Assembly: GCA_023105745.1 (NCBI GenBank)
Contig: JALGQZ010000009.1
Span: 17,718,564 to 17,782,563 of the forward strand
Direction of reading: 5' to 3'
From: Austropuccinia psidii
Lineage: Eukaryota; Basidiomycota; Pucciniomycetes; Pucciniales; Sphaerophragmiaceae
Length of the DNA stretch: 64,000 nt
This document shows, piece by piece, positions 22,325 through 33,311 of the stretch. Numbering within the stretch: the first letter of the stretch is position 1; every line of letters begins with the position of its first letter. Below the pieces are notes generated by a model. That model ran no database searches and was not told the origin of the DNA. It was given only the letters and a program-made list of their open reading frames with translations. Position numbers and translations under genes: made by a program.

Positions 22325-24162
22325 TGTGAGCCTTAGAGGTAATTTCATATACCCAAAAGACCACAAATATAAAAAATAACATATTAATATAAATAAAATA
22401 AATTTATTTATATTGTTAAAATAAAAATAAAAAATATAAATATAAAATTATATTAAAAATAAAAAATTAATTATAATTTAAAAATAAAATTACTTTAAAT
22501 TTTGTAAATATAAAATTACATTTATACTTGAAAAATTTAAGTAAAAATGAAATTTTAACAAAATTGTGAAAAAATAAATAAATTTGGAAAAAAGTTAAAT
22601 AAAATTTATTATAACTTTTTATCCAATAAATAAACATATAAATTTTATTTCACCATTGGATTCCTCATAAAAAATCAGGTGGGGTCACCTCTGAGTGAAA
22701 TTTTTGTAACTCAACTCTAAATAAGCTTAAATTAAGTTTTTAGTATTTTCAATACAAAAGTTGAAAATCCTCAAAACCTTAATTTAATTCACACCACATG
22801 TGGTGTTAACCATCAATTTTTGTGTTAAAATTGAGGTGTTGTGTTTAGTTTAGAAGTTATGAGGAATTAAAGTATTTTCAATTGAATTCAATTGAAATGT
22901 CAAAATGTGCGCGTGTATTACATAAGTGAACTTTGATTTACATATGAGGTGTCAATTATTACTGTATTGTACTGTACAATTGAATTGAATTACATGTGTA
23001 AATTATAAGTATAATACATGATGAGGAATTAAAGGAAAAATAAATTGGAAAGATTAAATTTGGGGGGGAAAAGGAACTCCAGCTCTAAGGGGGAGCTAGA
23101 CCCCCAAAATCCTTGCTGACAGGCGTGGGATGTCAAAATTCACGCAAAGGTTCATCACTTTTGGCCTGGAATTGAGCTACAGGGTCTGTGGATTCAATTG
23201 ATGATGAGGTTTTGATACCAACTGGGGTAGTTTTAGCTGTTGCCAAGAGGGTAAAACTACCCTTAAGATAAAACAATCATAATAAAAACAGTTTTAACTG
23301 GTTTCTACGCCTCTGACACACATTCTGACGTGTTTTGAAGGCTCTAGGCCTGGTATTGCTATAGTAATGGCTGATTTAAGGGTCTAAAATGGCTAAAAAT
23401 GGCTAAAAATGGCTTAAACCAGCCCTTTTTGGTCTAAACCAGGGTTCAATGATGCCATAATTGGCTTTTCTGTTGTCAGACTGTTTTTCACGACTGACAA
23501 GAGTAAATTTTACTTTTGGAGTAAGAGAATTGATGGCTATAAAAGAATGTCTTCTTTGCCCCACTTTTCTCTTCATGTTAGAATCTTTTCCTTTTATTAA
23601 TTAGTTTAAAACTGTTAAACCAATCAATAAAAGATTCCAACCACCCTTTTTAAATCATTTTAATCCTTTTAACCACGTGAAAAAATCATTATAATCATTG
23701 TTTGTAACTCTTATAATCATTTTTACCCCTGAACCACCCCAAAAGTGAATTAAAGCATCTTTCATCACTGTAAACTTTGTCACTTTGTTTCCAAATTCAC
23801 TCTGGTCACTTTTGGGCGTGTTTTTTCTTTAATATTCTTTTTAAAGACTTTGTTCTTTAATTAATTGCTTGCAGTTCTTTGCTCAATTAATTCCAATTGA
23901 AATTGCTCTTGAAGAAATTTCTTTTGTAGCCTTAAAATATCTCTTGTAGAGTATTTTTTGGATAAATCTTTATTGTTGGTAAAACAATAAATTTTTATAA
24001 TATTATTGTTTTATACTAATAAAGTTATAAACAATAAAATTGGCGTGTTTTCTCTTAAAAATAATATTTCATACTATTTTTAATTGATTTTTACCTTATA
24101 CAAATTTTGAGGACAGGAAAAGTACTTGATTTTTAATCAAAGTTTCATATCCACACCTTACA
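22325..24162 (+). repeat. Element C 3' LTR
   Basis: It has the same length (1838 bp) as the 5' LTR, with about four substitutions seen by eye (for example within GAATTCAATTG and at CACGCAAAGG). It is followed by the AAAAC duplication and then element A integrase sequence. Confidence 0.95.
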
Positions 24163-24167
24163 AAAAC

Positions 24168-24735
24168 TCCAATTATTACAGCCAGTTTTTGAAGAAGAAT
24201 TAGAGTCATAAACAAGGCGTTTTAAGAAGTATGCAGATAGAAATGAGACAATTCCACCTTGTTTCCAGCCTGGGGCCAAAGTATGGCTTTCCTTGAACAA
24301 TAACAAGACTAAAATACCCACCAAGAAGCTCTCAGAAAGATGCCTGGGACCCTTGGAAGTCTTGAAGAAGATTGGCAGACATTTATATCACCTCAAGTTG
24401 CCTCAACAATGGAAGTCAGTTCACCCTGTACTTTATTTGTCCTTATTTGAACCAGTCAGTCAATCAACTATTTCAAACCGACATCAATGGCCACCACCAC
24501 CATTCTTAGCAGAGGAGAAAGAGGAATGAAAATTGGCTCAGGTTCTGGACTCAAAACTCAAAAGAGGTAAATTATGGTACCTTGTAGAGTGAAAATGTTT
24601 TGGTGAAGACCCAGAAAGAACAACTTGGGAGCCAGCTCACCAGACCTTGTCAAAAATTTCCATACCTAGTATGCCAAAAAGCCTTGCTCAAATACCTCAA
24701 GAGCTTTATTTTATGGTGCTTGGTGGGGAGTAGAA
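24168..24735 (+). pseudogene. Element A: integrase C-terminus and chromodomain, broken
   Basis: This is the last part of the split element A pol. It reads RFKKYADRNETIPPCFQPGAKVWL, then the open stretch 24293-24529 with KKLSERCLGPLEVLKKIG..YHLKLP..WKSVHPVLYLSLFEPV, the Ty3-type GPY/F-like region. After a TGA (24527-24529), QVLDSKLKRGKLWYLVE is followed by TGA in place of a tryptophan codon, then CFGEDPERTTWEPAHQ. That is a chromodomain with two of its aromatic-cage-type positions still visible. A polypurine-like AAGGGGG lies near 24774-24780, marking the 3' end of the element. Confidence 0.85.
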
Positions 24736-25408
24736 GTTATTAAAGTAAGTTCCTCTCCTGGCATGCACCTTAAGGGGGTATTTTATCCAAGACTGTTGTA
24801 AGCATTAACTTTGCCACTTTGTGAGCACTTATAAGCTCCTTGAACAGATTCAGAAGTCCTTGCAACATTAATACCCTCAAGCTTGGACCTTTCAGAAAGA
24901 TATGGCCAAATTTCTTTGTTTCCTTTCTTATTTATGCCATTAATAATTATCCTAGACATTCTTTACATAAAGTAAATTTATGAAAAAGTTTTTCTATTTG
25001 TTTTATGGTGCTTAGTGGGCAGTGGAAGGTGTAAAATTAAGTTCCATCTTCTGGTATGAATATATTAGGGGGTATACTTCTTGTAAAACAACATCTTGGT
25101 AACTCTGTGAGCATCACCTGCTTTTTTTTCTTTTTCAGATGAAGCTATGGCCAAAATCAAGCAACTCACCACAAGAAGCACACCTCTCAGAATTTTCTTT
25201 ATCTTTCCTTTAATTTACTCTTTTTTCTCTTAATTCTTATTTTCTTTTCTTTTATTTCCTTGCACTTGTATAATTCTTGTTTCATTATATTTCATTTATA
25301 AAGAAGTAGAATCCCCTCCCCTATCATTTATTTAGAGGTTCCATCATTTTATTCTATATCAATAAGAGCTTGGATAAAAGACAACCAAACAAAAAAAAAT
25401 CTAAAAAC
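24736..25408 (+). repeat. Element A 3' end and degraded LTR with a local duplication
   Basis: This is non-coding. About 120 bp around TTTTATGGTGCTTGGTGGGG..GTAAGTTCC..AGGGGGTAT (24710-24830) is repeated in diverged form at 25000-25110 (TTTTATGGTGCTTAGTGGGC..TTAAGTTCC..AGGGGGTAT), offset about 290 bp. Each copy contains the polypurine tract and the start of what looks like an LTR. The rest is AT-rich with no gene. Confidence 0.5.
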
Positions 25409-26165
25409 CTATTTATCTTTACCAAGATCATAAAAGGTTCTCTGGAACTCATTTATTGAGTCATCTTCATACCAGGAAGACTTGGCAGCTATCTCCTCAG
25501 AATCAGTACCAGGGATTGTTCTATCGTTAGCATATATAATAACCTCCCTACTATTTCTATTGACCCTTCTGAAAATTCTGGAGACCTAATGCTGACCTTG
25601 ATTCACCACATTTGGATCTTCTCTGGTAACCCTGATTGGCCAACAGTCCCAATTCTGAAATACTTGATTTTCAGGGAGTGGCAAAGGTGACCAATCTTCT
25701 CTTCTTCTGCTGGTACTGGCTACAGGTTGTAATTGGTGGGAGGTGAGGGCTTTGGTATAGGAGATGGCTTCATTTGTGAAGTTAGGATAGGCCTGAAAGT
25801 GGAAGGAGGAGGAACTGAAGATTTGATTGAAGACAGGACAGGTTGGAAGTTTCTTGGGGTACTGGAAATAATGTGATTATGGAATTTCTTGGAAGCAGGT
25901 TGAGTTGGGTAAGAACTTGAAGGGTGGCCAACCAATGGATTAATCACCTCAACTTCTTCACCATCCAACTCTTCACTTCCTTCAGATTCTGGATTGGTTG
26001 GTGAATAAGAAATCTTCCTTATTCATTTCACCACCCCTTGGCTATTGATCCTCGAGATTGGGACCTCTGAGCTGGAGTAAATTGGCCTACCAACAGTCAC
26101 CATTAAAAAACGCTATCCCTGCCAGTGGGGGTAGCAGGTCCAACCCGGTTTCCAGATTTCTTCAT
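25409..26165 (-). pseudogene. Rust-type retroelement ORF, C-terminal two thirds, broken
   Basis: This minus-strand remnant of a proline-rich ORF is known to me from Austropuccinia-type retroelements; molecular role unknown, probably Gag-like. Recognisable pieces in order: PIYSSSEVPISRINSQGVVK near 26080-26030; the open stretch 25968-25720 (DGEEVEVINPLVGHPSSSYP, STPRNFQPVL, KPSPIPKP); then SPLPLPENQVFQ.WD.WPIRVTREDPN; RRVNRNSREVIIYANDRTIP; and SWYEDDSINEFQRTFYDLGKD ending at TAG 25409. Frame changes and stops interrupt it. It lies directly left of element E. The N-terminal third of a related copy is at 55345-55872. Confidence 0.6.
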
Positions 26166-26426
26166 ACTTGGTTCTAACTTGCTATTATTATTTGGTCATC
26201 TTTCAAGCCAGATTTATAAGATTCAGAAATAATCCACAAAGCTAATATGATTGTGTAGCTTCTGCAGATCTCAAACAATCCTTTATTCCACAAAATTCTG
26301 TGAAAGCAAAATCCACAAAATTCTGTGAAAGCGAAACAACAAATTTGAAATGAATATGAAGCCATTGGTCATTAATTTTTCTTCACAATTCTCAAAATCA
26401 AAATACCCACTTTCCTTATCTCCTAT

Positions 26427-28412
26427 TGTGGTATTCCATACCATTTTTTTTCACCAGGCTCAAGCTCATAGTACCCTATGACAGCAGGAAATCCAGCCTA
26501 CAGGCAGACTTACACTCAAATTTTACACCAAAAGGTCAATTTTACAGCAAGAAGCTGGATTTAACTCATAAAACCATGGCACAGGCACCAAAGGGAAGTG
26601 TATGTGTTTAAATAACTTATTCAATTTCACTATGCACATGTAAAAAATCAATTTACATATAGCAAACTAGTTACAACAAATGAGGTACCACCCTTTAAAT
26701 TACACACCCCACCCAGCTTTACACCCCCTTACAGCCACAGGACTCATGCAGCAAAAAAAATGACACATGCATTAGTTATACAGCCAACTTGCATTCAAAG
26801 TCACATGATGCAAAGCTCAACTCCATGGAATTCCTGCAATTCATTTACAACACAGCCCCAGGAGTACCTTATTTTATATCCACAGTAGCCCCACTTAAAA
26901 CCTTAAAACATAATTATTTACACTACTCATCACCTCATGCAAACCAAAGCTAGTTACAACAGGCTGCATGCAGTACACAATTCCAATTAAATCTCAACCA
27001 CATGACTATGCACAGCATGTGTCAAAATCAAAAATCACATCATCTCATAAAAAACAGTAAATTCACCAATGCAAGAAGTTATCACCTGACTTCATTTTAA
27101 AGTTCAAAAAGAAGAAAAACAAACATGACACCTGCATAAATTACACAGCCACTTCTACCCAACCTAAAATAGGACATATGCAAAGGAATTACAAGGTCAT
27201 CATGTTATACTGCATCCACCAACAGAATATCATGTGACAGGAAAGAGGCTGTGCACAACAAAAATCCCCAGCAAAAATTGAATCACCTCATGTATGCAAG
27301 GAAAATTCAAGAATATGTCATCATAATTAGTTCACCAAAAGACAATCATGTGATGAATGGAGGCTGTGCAGAGAGAAAAGTATCACCAAACCTTAAGTCA
27401 CCTGACTCATGCAAGAAAGGTCCTCACCAAAAACAGAGTCACATGATGAAATCAAGAGGAATTAAAGTGGAAAAAGACAGCTCCCATGGAGGGCCCCCTG
27501 GGCTCCCAAAAGGTATAAATAGAGGGGCTCTCTCCCCCCAAATTTCAAATTCCCCCCCATGCACAATATATCCTCTGCACATTACAAGCACAGGAATAAG
27601 TCATCCCTCACCTGGGAGGTACTCCAGTATATTATAGTAAATTTACTTGCCCAGTAGCTAAGCTCAGTGGAAGTATAGTGTTGAAGATTACCCAGTAGCT
27701 AAGCTCAGTGGAATCTTATTATTATTAAAATAAAAATAAAAAATTACCCAGTACCCAAGATTAAGGTTACTACTCTATTAAAATACTTTATCCAGTAAAA
27801 TTAACACCATTATCAAGACTTAAAAATTCACTTACCCCTCTAAAAAAAAATATTAAATATCAAATAATCTTACCTTTTAATTTAACAAATACATTTTTTA
27901 TCTTATTATCAACCACTCTTAAAAAAATAACAAACCTTTCAAAAATTATTTTACTCTATTATAACTATACCTTAACAACCTTACCTTTATCAACACCAAT
28001 TCAATTTTCCAGAAAACCTTAAAAAATCCATCTTACAAAGGCTTTTAATCAAGAAAGAACAACTCACCACAATTTCACTAAAAAAAAAATTAAATTAAAA
28101 TTAAAACAGACAAGTATTTCATTGAAATCTCAAATTTAACTGAAATAACTGACATTATTTTTCATATTATTTATTGAATAGGTCTGATCTGAGACTGCTG
28201 AATTTTGTCTTCTTCAGTTGTAAAGCCACTTACTAATTTTATTTTGGTTTGTGAGCTCCAAGGAAGATTTTGTTCAGTATTTTAGGAGGGGCAGGCAATA
28301 CACCCTTGCCACCCTTGGTTACAGGAGTTATTAGCAATTCAAAACTAGTTACCTGTGATTTCCCCCTCCAGGTACTGCCTCATTTTAATCCCACACAAGA
28401 GGAGTTCCCACA
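26427..28412 (+). repeat. Element E 5' LTR
   Basis: The LTR is 1986 bp. A TATA box lies at 27514-27520. Downstream is a 22-bp direct repeat CCCAGTAGCTAAGCTCAGTG at about 27651 and 27690, with a degenerate third copy at about 27747. It is AT-rich and contains short spurious frames only. Confidence 0.95.
27514..27520 (+). promoter_or_regulatory. TATA box of element E LTR promoter
   Basis: AGGTATAAATAGAGGGGC is a strong core-promoter context. It is repeated at 46640-46647 in the 3' LTR. Transcription would start near 27545, giving a leader of over 1.2 kb before the first gag ATG. Confidence 0.6.
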
Positions 28413-28414
28413 TC

Positions 28415-28431
28415 TGGTGTCCCAACAGTGG
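28415..28431 (+). other. Primer-binding-site candidate of element E
   Basis: TGGTGTCCCAACAGTGG begins two bases after the LTR end. Its TGG start and a look like lysine-type primer sites suggest tRNA priming; the tRNA was not identified. Confidence 0.6.
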
Positions 28432-28779
28432 CCAGATAACCTCAAATTCAATAAAAAAAATCAATTAAAAAAAAATTCTTAACAACTCCAAGAATACTAT
28501 TTTTATAGAAGAAAACTGGATTCAAACAATCAAAATCAGCCAAAACCATCATCTCCAAAATCTGAATCATCAACTCACTCTGATCATTACTATTATCCAC
28601 CCAAACAAGAATCAGAAGTAGGAGAGGAATCAGGAAAATATTCTAATTTTCCTATTGCAACACCAAGAACCAATAAAAGGGACTTGAAGGTTGTGGAGAA
28701 ATTTTTCCTTGATCTCCTTGAAAGAAATAAAATCAATAACTCAATACCAGAATCAAAGGAAGAAATAAATCAACCAAAA

Positions 28780-31700
28780 ATGGATAAACCTTCATCATCA
28801 AAATTACCTTCCAGTATTGAAGAAATCCAGGAAGAAAACCTTAATGAAGAAACTATTGAAGGACAGGAAGAAATGTCTTCAACAGAGAGACTTCAGCAGA
28901 AGATGCTAGAAATGCAAGCAGAATTACTAGCACTAATCAAAAAAGAAGGAAAAAATAAATCATCAAGTTATACTCCACAAAATAGTCCACTTGAAGAACA
29001 AACCACCCTTCCAAGATCATTCAGGCAGCATGGATCACCTTCACCTTATCCTAGACCCATGGCCACATCAACACCTTATACAGAACAAAGACAAAGTAAC
29101 TTACCAAGAAGAGTAAACATTTCTTCCCAAATACCAACCCCATTACATCAAGAAATTCCAAGAAATACTACTCCAATAGTAAAAATAAGAGCCAAGGACT
29201 ATAACTTGTGGTTTGATGGGAAGGATGTTGAAAGATTCATAAAGAAAGTTGAGAATATTGCAGAAATTGAAGGAGCAAGTGGAAGAGACATTGCAAGACA
29301 AATAGCATTTTGGACAAAAGATGAAGAAATCAGTTATCATATTGAAGGAATGCCAGGATATGAAACAGCTGATTGGGATCAATTGAAAGTGGATATGAAA
29401 GGAAGATGGGGAACAGTCTCACCTGAAAGAAGATACAGATTATCCTCAATCACTGAATTATTCACAAAAACTCAACAAGAAGGTGGAATAAGAAACATGA
29501 CTCAATACAGAAAATTCATTGGGGAATATGAAGCAATCATCACTTACCTCAAAAGATACCAATATATCCAAGGTGATATCAATCATAACCAGGAAATATT
29601 GGCCAGCCTTTCCACTAGTGTTCAAGAATCAATTTACAAAGAAATGATTAAAGACAGAGCTATGGTTCAAGCCTTGGATGGAGGTTACATCATTCCAAGA
29701 TTGGATATTTTGAAATTATACATTGAACAAGACTTGGAGGCCAAGGTACTTATTCAACAAAAAGAATTTTCTAAACCAAAACCTCCAGAAAAGAAAACAA
29801 GATTTGAGGATGAAAGCTGGGATGAAGTTTTAAAACAAGTAAAAGAACTCACCCAAAAAATCAAAAATCCTCCACAACCAGAACCTCAGCCAAGAAATGA
29901 AGGAAAAGAATCAGTCAAAGAAGTGTTAAATCAACTCAAAACACTTTCAGAAGCAGTTAATCCACCAAGAAGGAACTGGAACAACAATCAAGAGCAAAGA
30001 TTCCCTCAAAATAACCAACCATACAGGCCAAGGAATCCTTTACCACCATTTTCATCCAGTTATCAACCTTACATACCAGCTCAAATGGCTCCAAGACCAC
30101 CAATGAAATGTGCTTACTGCAAGGAAGAAGGTCATACAGCAACTAGATGCACTCACCTTGCTGAAGATTTGGACAGAAGAATTGTCAGAACCCAAGGAGC
30201 ATCTTACCTCTTCCCCAATTATCAGAGAGTACCTATGGAAGGAAATGAAAGTGCCAAAAACATAGTCAGGGCTTTTGCCGAGGAACAAGCAGAACTCAAT
30301 AAGAAATTTATGGAGAAACCTGTGGTAAAACCAAAGCCAGAAGAAGAGATTAAGCCCACTGAAAAGAAACCAGAGGATAAATCAACCTCAATTGCACATG
30401 TTGAAGATTGGTCAAATTGGAAACCACCTACCATTTCCTCAGCCAATGACCCATTTGAATCACACATTGGATTAAGGCAGACCAAGCAAAGAATGGAAAG
30501 ACAATCCCAAAGTCAAGAACCAAAGAAGAAAGCAGAAATTCCAGGAACTTACATTGAAGAAGAAAAAGAGGAAGAAAGAGTAATAATTACCACCAAATTC
30601 CAAAATTCAAATATTCCAAAACCAGACCAACCTGAGGAGGAAATTGAAAATATTGCCAATAAGGATGAAGATGAAGAAATTCCCAAAGAAGAAAAGAAGC
30701 TCAGAAAACCTCAAAAGAAACAAGTTGAAACTAAATTGGAAATTGATAAAATTATCAAGAAAATTATGCAACAAAAGATCAACCTTACCATTGAAGAAAT
30801 TTTGAGGATGTCACCCAATTTTGTCCATAAATTACAAGAATTATCAGAAAAAGACAAGGAAAAAATTAAATCACTCAACTCAATGGATCTTCAAGAAAGA
30901 CTATTAACATTTGGATTCAAAGAAATACCAAAGCCCAAGATTCATTATGCTTGTCCTTTGGGATTTATGGAAATCTTCATTGGAAAGGAAGAATATCCTA
31001 TCAGAGCATTAGTAGACACTGGGGCAGAACTCAACATCATACCAGAAGAAATAGCAATCAAAGCCTCACTCACAACAAGACATCTTAACATGAACCTGAG
31101 GGGAATTGGAGGCCATACTACTTCATTGGTTGCACTTTCAGAATTTACTCCAATCATCTTGGCTTCAGGTGAAGAAACTCAAATACACTTTTTTATTGCA
31201 AAAGGATCTGTCCATACAGTACTTGGAAGACCTTTCTTGGCAGACAACAATATCAGACTAGAATTCTCCCATAAACAAGGTGAGATACTCAGTTATCAAG
31301 AACCTGATGGAAGAAGATTATGCATGCCAATATGCAAACCTCAAGCACTTGGATGGCAAACTGGACCACCTAGAGGAATGGATTTATGCAATATGGCAAA
31401 ATTGGTCAGAAATGCACCAGGAAAGAAGTTTCAAAATGCAAAAAGAGACAATACCATAATCAATTTAACCCAGAAGACCCAAGAGTTATCCATATCTCCA
31501 AAAAGTAATGAATTTGGTCAAGATTTACAAAATACTCAATGGCCAAACAACCTCAAAAGACAACTTGAAGAATCAACCTCTGAAGATGAATTACCCAATA
31601 TAATTTACAAGCCAATTAACAGTAAGGAAGAAACTTTCCAGATTTTAGTAGATGGAAATGAGAAAATATATGGAAACCCTTTCAAACCTAAACCCAAAAA

Positions 31701-32409
31701 GAAGAAAGTCAGATTTAGTGAGAATCATGAGCTCTCAGATGAAGAAATTATAAATGACATTGAAAAAGACCTCATAATTATGGAAGAAAGAGACAAAAAT
31801 TTAAAATACACATACCATATCAACTTCTTGGACAGACCATTGAACAACCAAGAAGAAACTTATGAATGGCAACTGGAAAACCCTGAATTTATCCAGCAAC
31901 CTCCCAATGAAGAGGATGAAACAGAATCCATCTTAGAAAATGAATACAATTACATTTACCTGCCATACATCACCTTTGAAGACATTTATGGGAATGAAGC
32001 TCAAGAAATTTTATGTAAAGATAAATATTTATGTCAACTTCCAGGAGCAAACTTGAACAATGTTCAATTCCTAGAATTATTAACTGAAGAGGGAATTAAA
32101 GGTAACCTTGAAAACAAATTTTGGGATGAAATATTTGAAATGGCCACACTACCAAGAAGAGGACTTTACTTCAATCAAATTTGGGCCCAGTGGTACCTTG
32201 GATTAAATGGATCAACATATCAAACTGGAAGACTGAAATGGGTTGGAGATGGATATATATTCATTGATGAAGACCTATGGTGGTCAGAATTTCCAGAAGA
32301 ACAAGAAATTGAGGAAAGAAATAACTTTGTGGAAGCCCTCAAAGACCTTATTTTGGCCAGATTGCTCAACAGACACTCACCTTTCCCACTTGGGGGAGCT
32401 CAACTTTGA
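28780..32409 (+). CDS. Element E Gag-protease polyprotein with C-terminal accessory domain
   Basis: The protein has 1209 residues from the first in-frame ATG (28780, context AAAAATGG). The frame is open upstream to 28483 without ATG, so a spliced or non-AUG start cannot be excluded. It starts with an acidic, coiled-coil-prone stretch. Then comes the gag capsid-like region (KIRAKDYNLWFDGKDVERFI, MTQYRKFIGEYEAIITYL) and the zinc knuckle CAYCKEEGHTATRC at 30112-30153. A long charged linker leads to the protease with LVDTGAELNIIP near 31010-31045 and VLGRPFL downstream. The last 150 residues (LPYITFEDIYGNE .. GNLENKFWDEIFEM .. YFNQIWAQWYLGL) form a domain found again in the small ORF at 33312. 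No RT is fused; pol lies 8.5 kb away. The N-terminus and accessory-domain function are uncertain. Confidence 0.88.
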   Translation: MDKPSSSKLPSSIEEIQEENLNEETIEGQEEMSSTERLQQKMLEMQAELLALIKKEGKNKSSSYTPQNSPLEEQTTLPRSFRQHGSPSPYPRPMATSTPYTEQRQSNLPRRVNISSQIPTPLHQEIPRNTTPIVKIRAKDYNLWFDGKDVERFIKKVENIAEIEGASGRDIARQIAFWTKDEEISYHIEGMPGYETADWDQLKVDMKGRWGTVSPERRYRLSSITELFTKTQQEGGIRNMTQYRKFIGEYEAIITYLKRYQYIQGDINHNQEILASLSTSVQESIYKEMIKDRAMVQALDGGYIIPRLDILKLYIEQDLEAKVLIQQKEFSKPKPPEKKTRFEDESWDEVLKQVKELTQKIKNPPQPEPQPRNEGKESVKEVLNQLKTLSEAVNPPRRNWNNNQEQRFPQNNQPYRPRNPLPPFSSSYQPYIPAQMAPRPPMKCAYCKEEGHTATRCTHLAEDLDRRIVRTQGASYLFPNYQRVPMEGNESAKNIVRAFAEEQAELNKKFMEKPVVKPKPEEEIKPTEKKPEDKSTSIAHVEDWSNWKPPTISSANDPFESHIGLRQTKQRMERQSQSQEPKKKAEIPGTYIEEEKEEERVIITTKFQNSNIPKPDQPEEEIENIANKDEDEEIPKEEKKLRKPQKKQVETKLEIDKIIKKIMQQKINLTIEEILRMSPNFVHKLQELSEKDKEKIKSLNSMDLQERLLTFGFKEIPKPKIHYACPLGFMEIFIGKEEYPIRALVDTGAELNIIPEEIAIKASLTTRHLNMNLRGIGGHTTSLVALSEFTPIILASGEETQIHFFIAKGSVHTVLGRPFLADNNIRLEFSHKQGEILSYQEPDGRRLCMPICKPQALGWQTGPPRGMDLCNMAKLVRNAPGKKFQNAKRDNTIINLTQKTQELSISPKSNEFGQDLQNTQWPNNLKRQLEESTSEDELPNIIYKPINSKEETFQILVDGNEKIYGNPFKPKPKKKKVRFSENHELSDEEIINDIEKDLIIMEERDKNLKYTYHINFLDRPLNNQEETYEWQLENPEFIQQPPNEEDETESILENEYNYIYLPYITFEDIYGNEAQEILCKDKYLCQLPGANLNNVQFLELLTEEGIKGNLENKFWDEIFEMATLPRRGLYFNQIWAQWYLGLNGSTYQTGRLKWVGDGYIFIDEDLWWSEFPEEQEIEERNNFVEALKDLILARLLNRHSPFPLGGAQL

Positions 32410-32509
32410 GTAAAACCAACAAAATCAAGATTTTTTCTCTAAAATGTATCAGTATCACTCATAAAATGTATCATTAGTTTCTTTTTTTATTTTATTTTTT
32501 CTCTCAAAG

Positions 32510-33174
32510 GGCAGTGACTTCCTGCCTTAACAAAGAAGAAATTTATCAATAAAGTATTTCTTAATAATAATAAAAAAAACTTACAAAAATATATCAATCA
32601 CTTCCACCATGTCCAATTCACCAAATTTTGGATCCTATGGGGAAGAATTAATAAAAGAAGACCAAATTATCAATGAAGGACTTCATTGGTCACCAGAAGA
32701 TGAAGTTTTCAATGAAGAGAACCTTTGGCACTTTAAGGATACTTAATCAATATCAAGAAACCAATAAATTGAAGAAATCAAGGAATTGCTGAAAATTTTG
32801 GAGGTTTCTGACAAAACCAATAATCAAATTACTCAAGAATTAATGGACCAATTAAATTTCAAACCATCAAGGCCCATCTTGAAGACACATAAAAGCTCTA
32901 ATAATCAAAAATCAAATAAAATAGTCAGATTCCAACTCAATTAATCACAAGGCAGTGACCTCCTGCCTTATCAAAGAGGAAAATCATTTCCTAGCAATCA
33001 AAATCACCAATATCACTCACCCAAACCATAAATCATAAGGCAGTGACCTCCTGCCTTATCAAAGAGGAATATCAATTCTCATCAAATTAAATCAATAATT
33101 CCACTCACCAATAAAAAAACACAATAACTAACCATAAGATCACTAGGCAGTGACCTCCTGCCTTATCAAAGAGG
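32510..33174 (+). repeat. Family A: four H-type pseudoknot repeats
   Basis: Four copies: 32510-32538, 32950-32979, 33038-33067 and 33145-33174. Stem 1 is AGGCAG with CTGCCT (GGGCAG in copy 1) and the loop is TGACCTC. The loop CCTC pairs with GAGG downstream of TTATCAAA. In copy 1 both partners change: CTTC with GAAG. Stem 1 is six base pairs, stem 2 four, loop 1 three nt, loop 3 about eight A-rich nt, the classical H-type layout. Copies lie before the two small ORFs in the spacer. Structure is inferred by eye from complementarity. Confidence 0.7.
32609..32746 (+). CDS. Small ORF 1 in the element E spacer (45 aa), with broken continuation
   Basis: ATG 32609 to TAA 32744-32746; acidic, reading MSNSPNFGSYGEE..DEVFNEENLWHFKDT. 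The same frame continues past TAA codons at 32744 and 32765 to 32944 as a helical stretch ending KSNKIVRFQLN. That resembles KKKKVRFSENHEL in the gag ORF C-terminal region. It may be a decayed duplicate of the gag 3' end rather than a working gene. It starts 70 nt after the first family A pseudoknot. Confidence 0.35.
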   Translation: MSNSPNFGSYGEELIKEDQIINEGLHWSPEDEVFNEENLWHFKDT

Positions 33175-33311
33175 AATATCCAAATTCTTACCCAAAATTA
33201 CCATCCAAAACCCAATAAATCTACCCTTAAACTATTTTGATTTAATATACTTGATAATATTTTCAATTCTTATTACCATCAACACTTCAAAATACACCAA
33301 ATCCATCAAAA

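Larger units (their letters stand above)
14065..24162 (+). mobile_element. Element C: young, apparently intact chromodomain Ty3/Gypsy LTR retrotransposon
   Basis: This is a 10.1-kb complete element with 1838-bp LTRs at 14065-15902 and 22325-24162. By eye they differ at only about four positions, so it inserted recently. It is flanked by a perfect 5-bp target duplication AAAAC (14060-14064 and 24163-24167) inside element A integrase. Internal order: PBS-like site, spliced gag ORF1, gag ORF2 fused to protease, RT, RNase H, integrase and chromodomain, then a polypurine tract. The coding frame has no stop over 1754 codons, so it is a candidate for current activity. Confidence 0.95.

Noticed and set aside
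27251..27637. 128-codon open frame in the element E LTR (also at 46377-46763)
   Set aside because: It lies across promoter sequence in both LTRs, has no motifs, and is explained by LTR identity.
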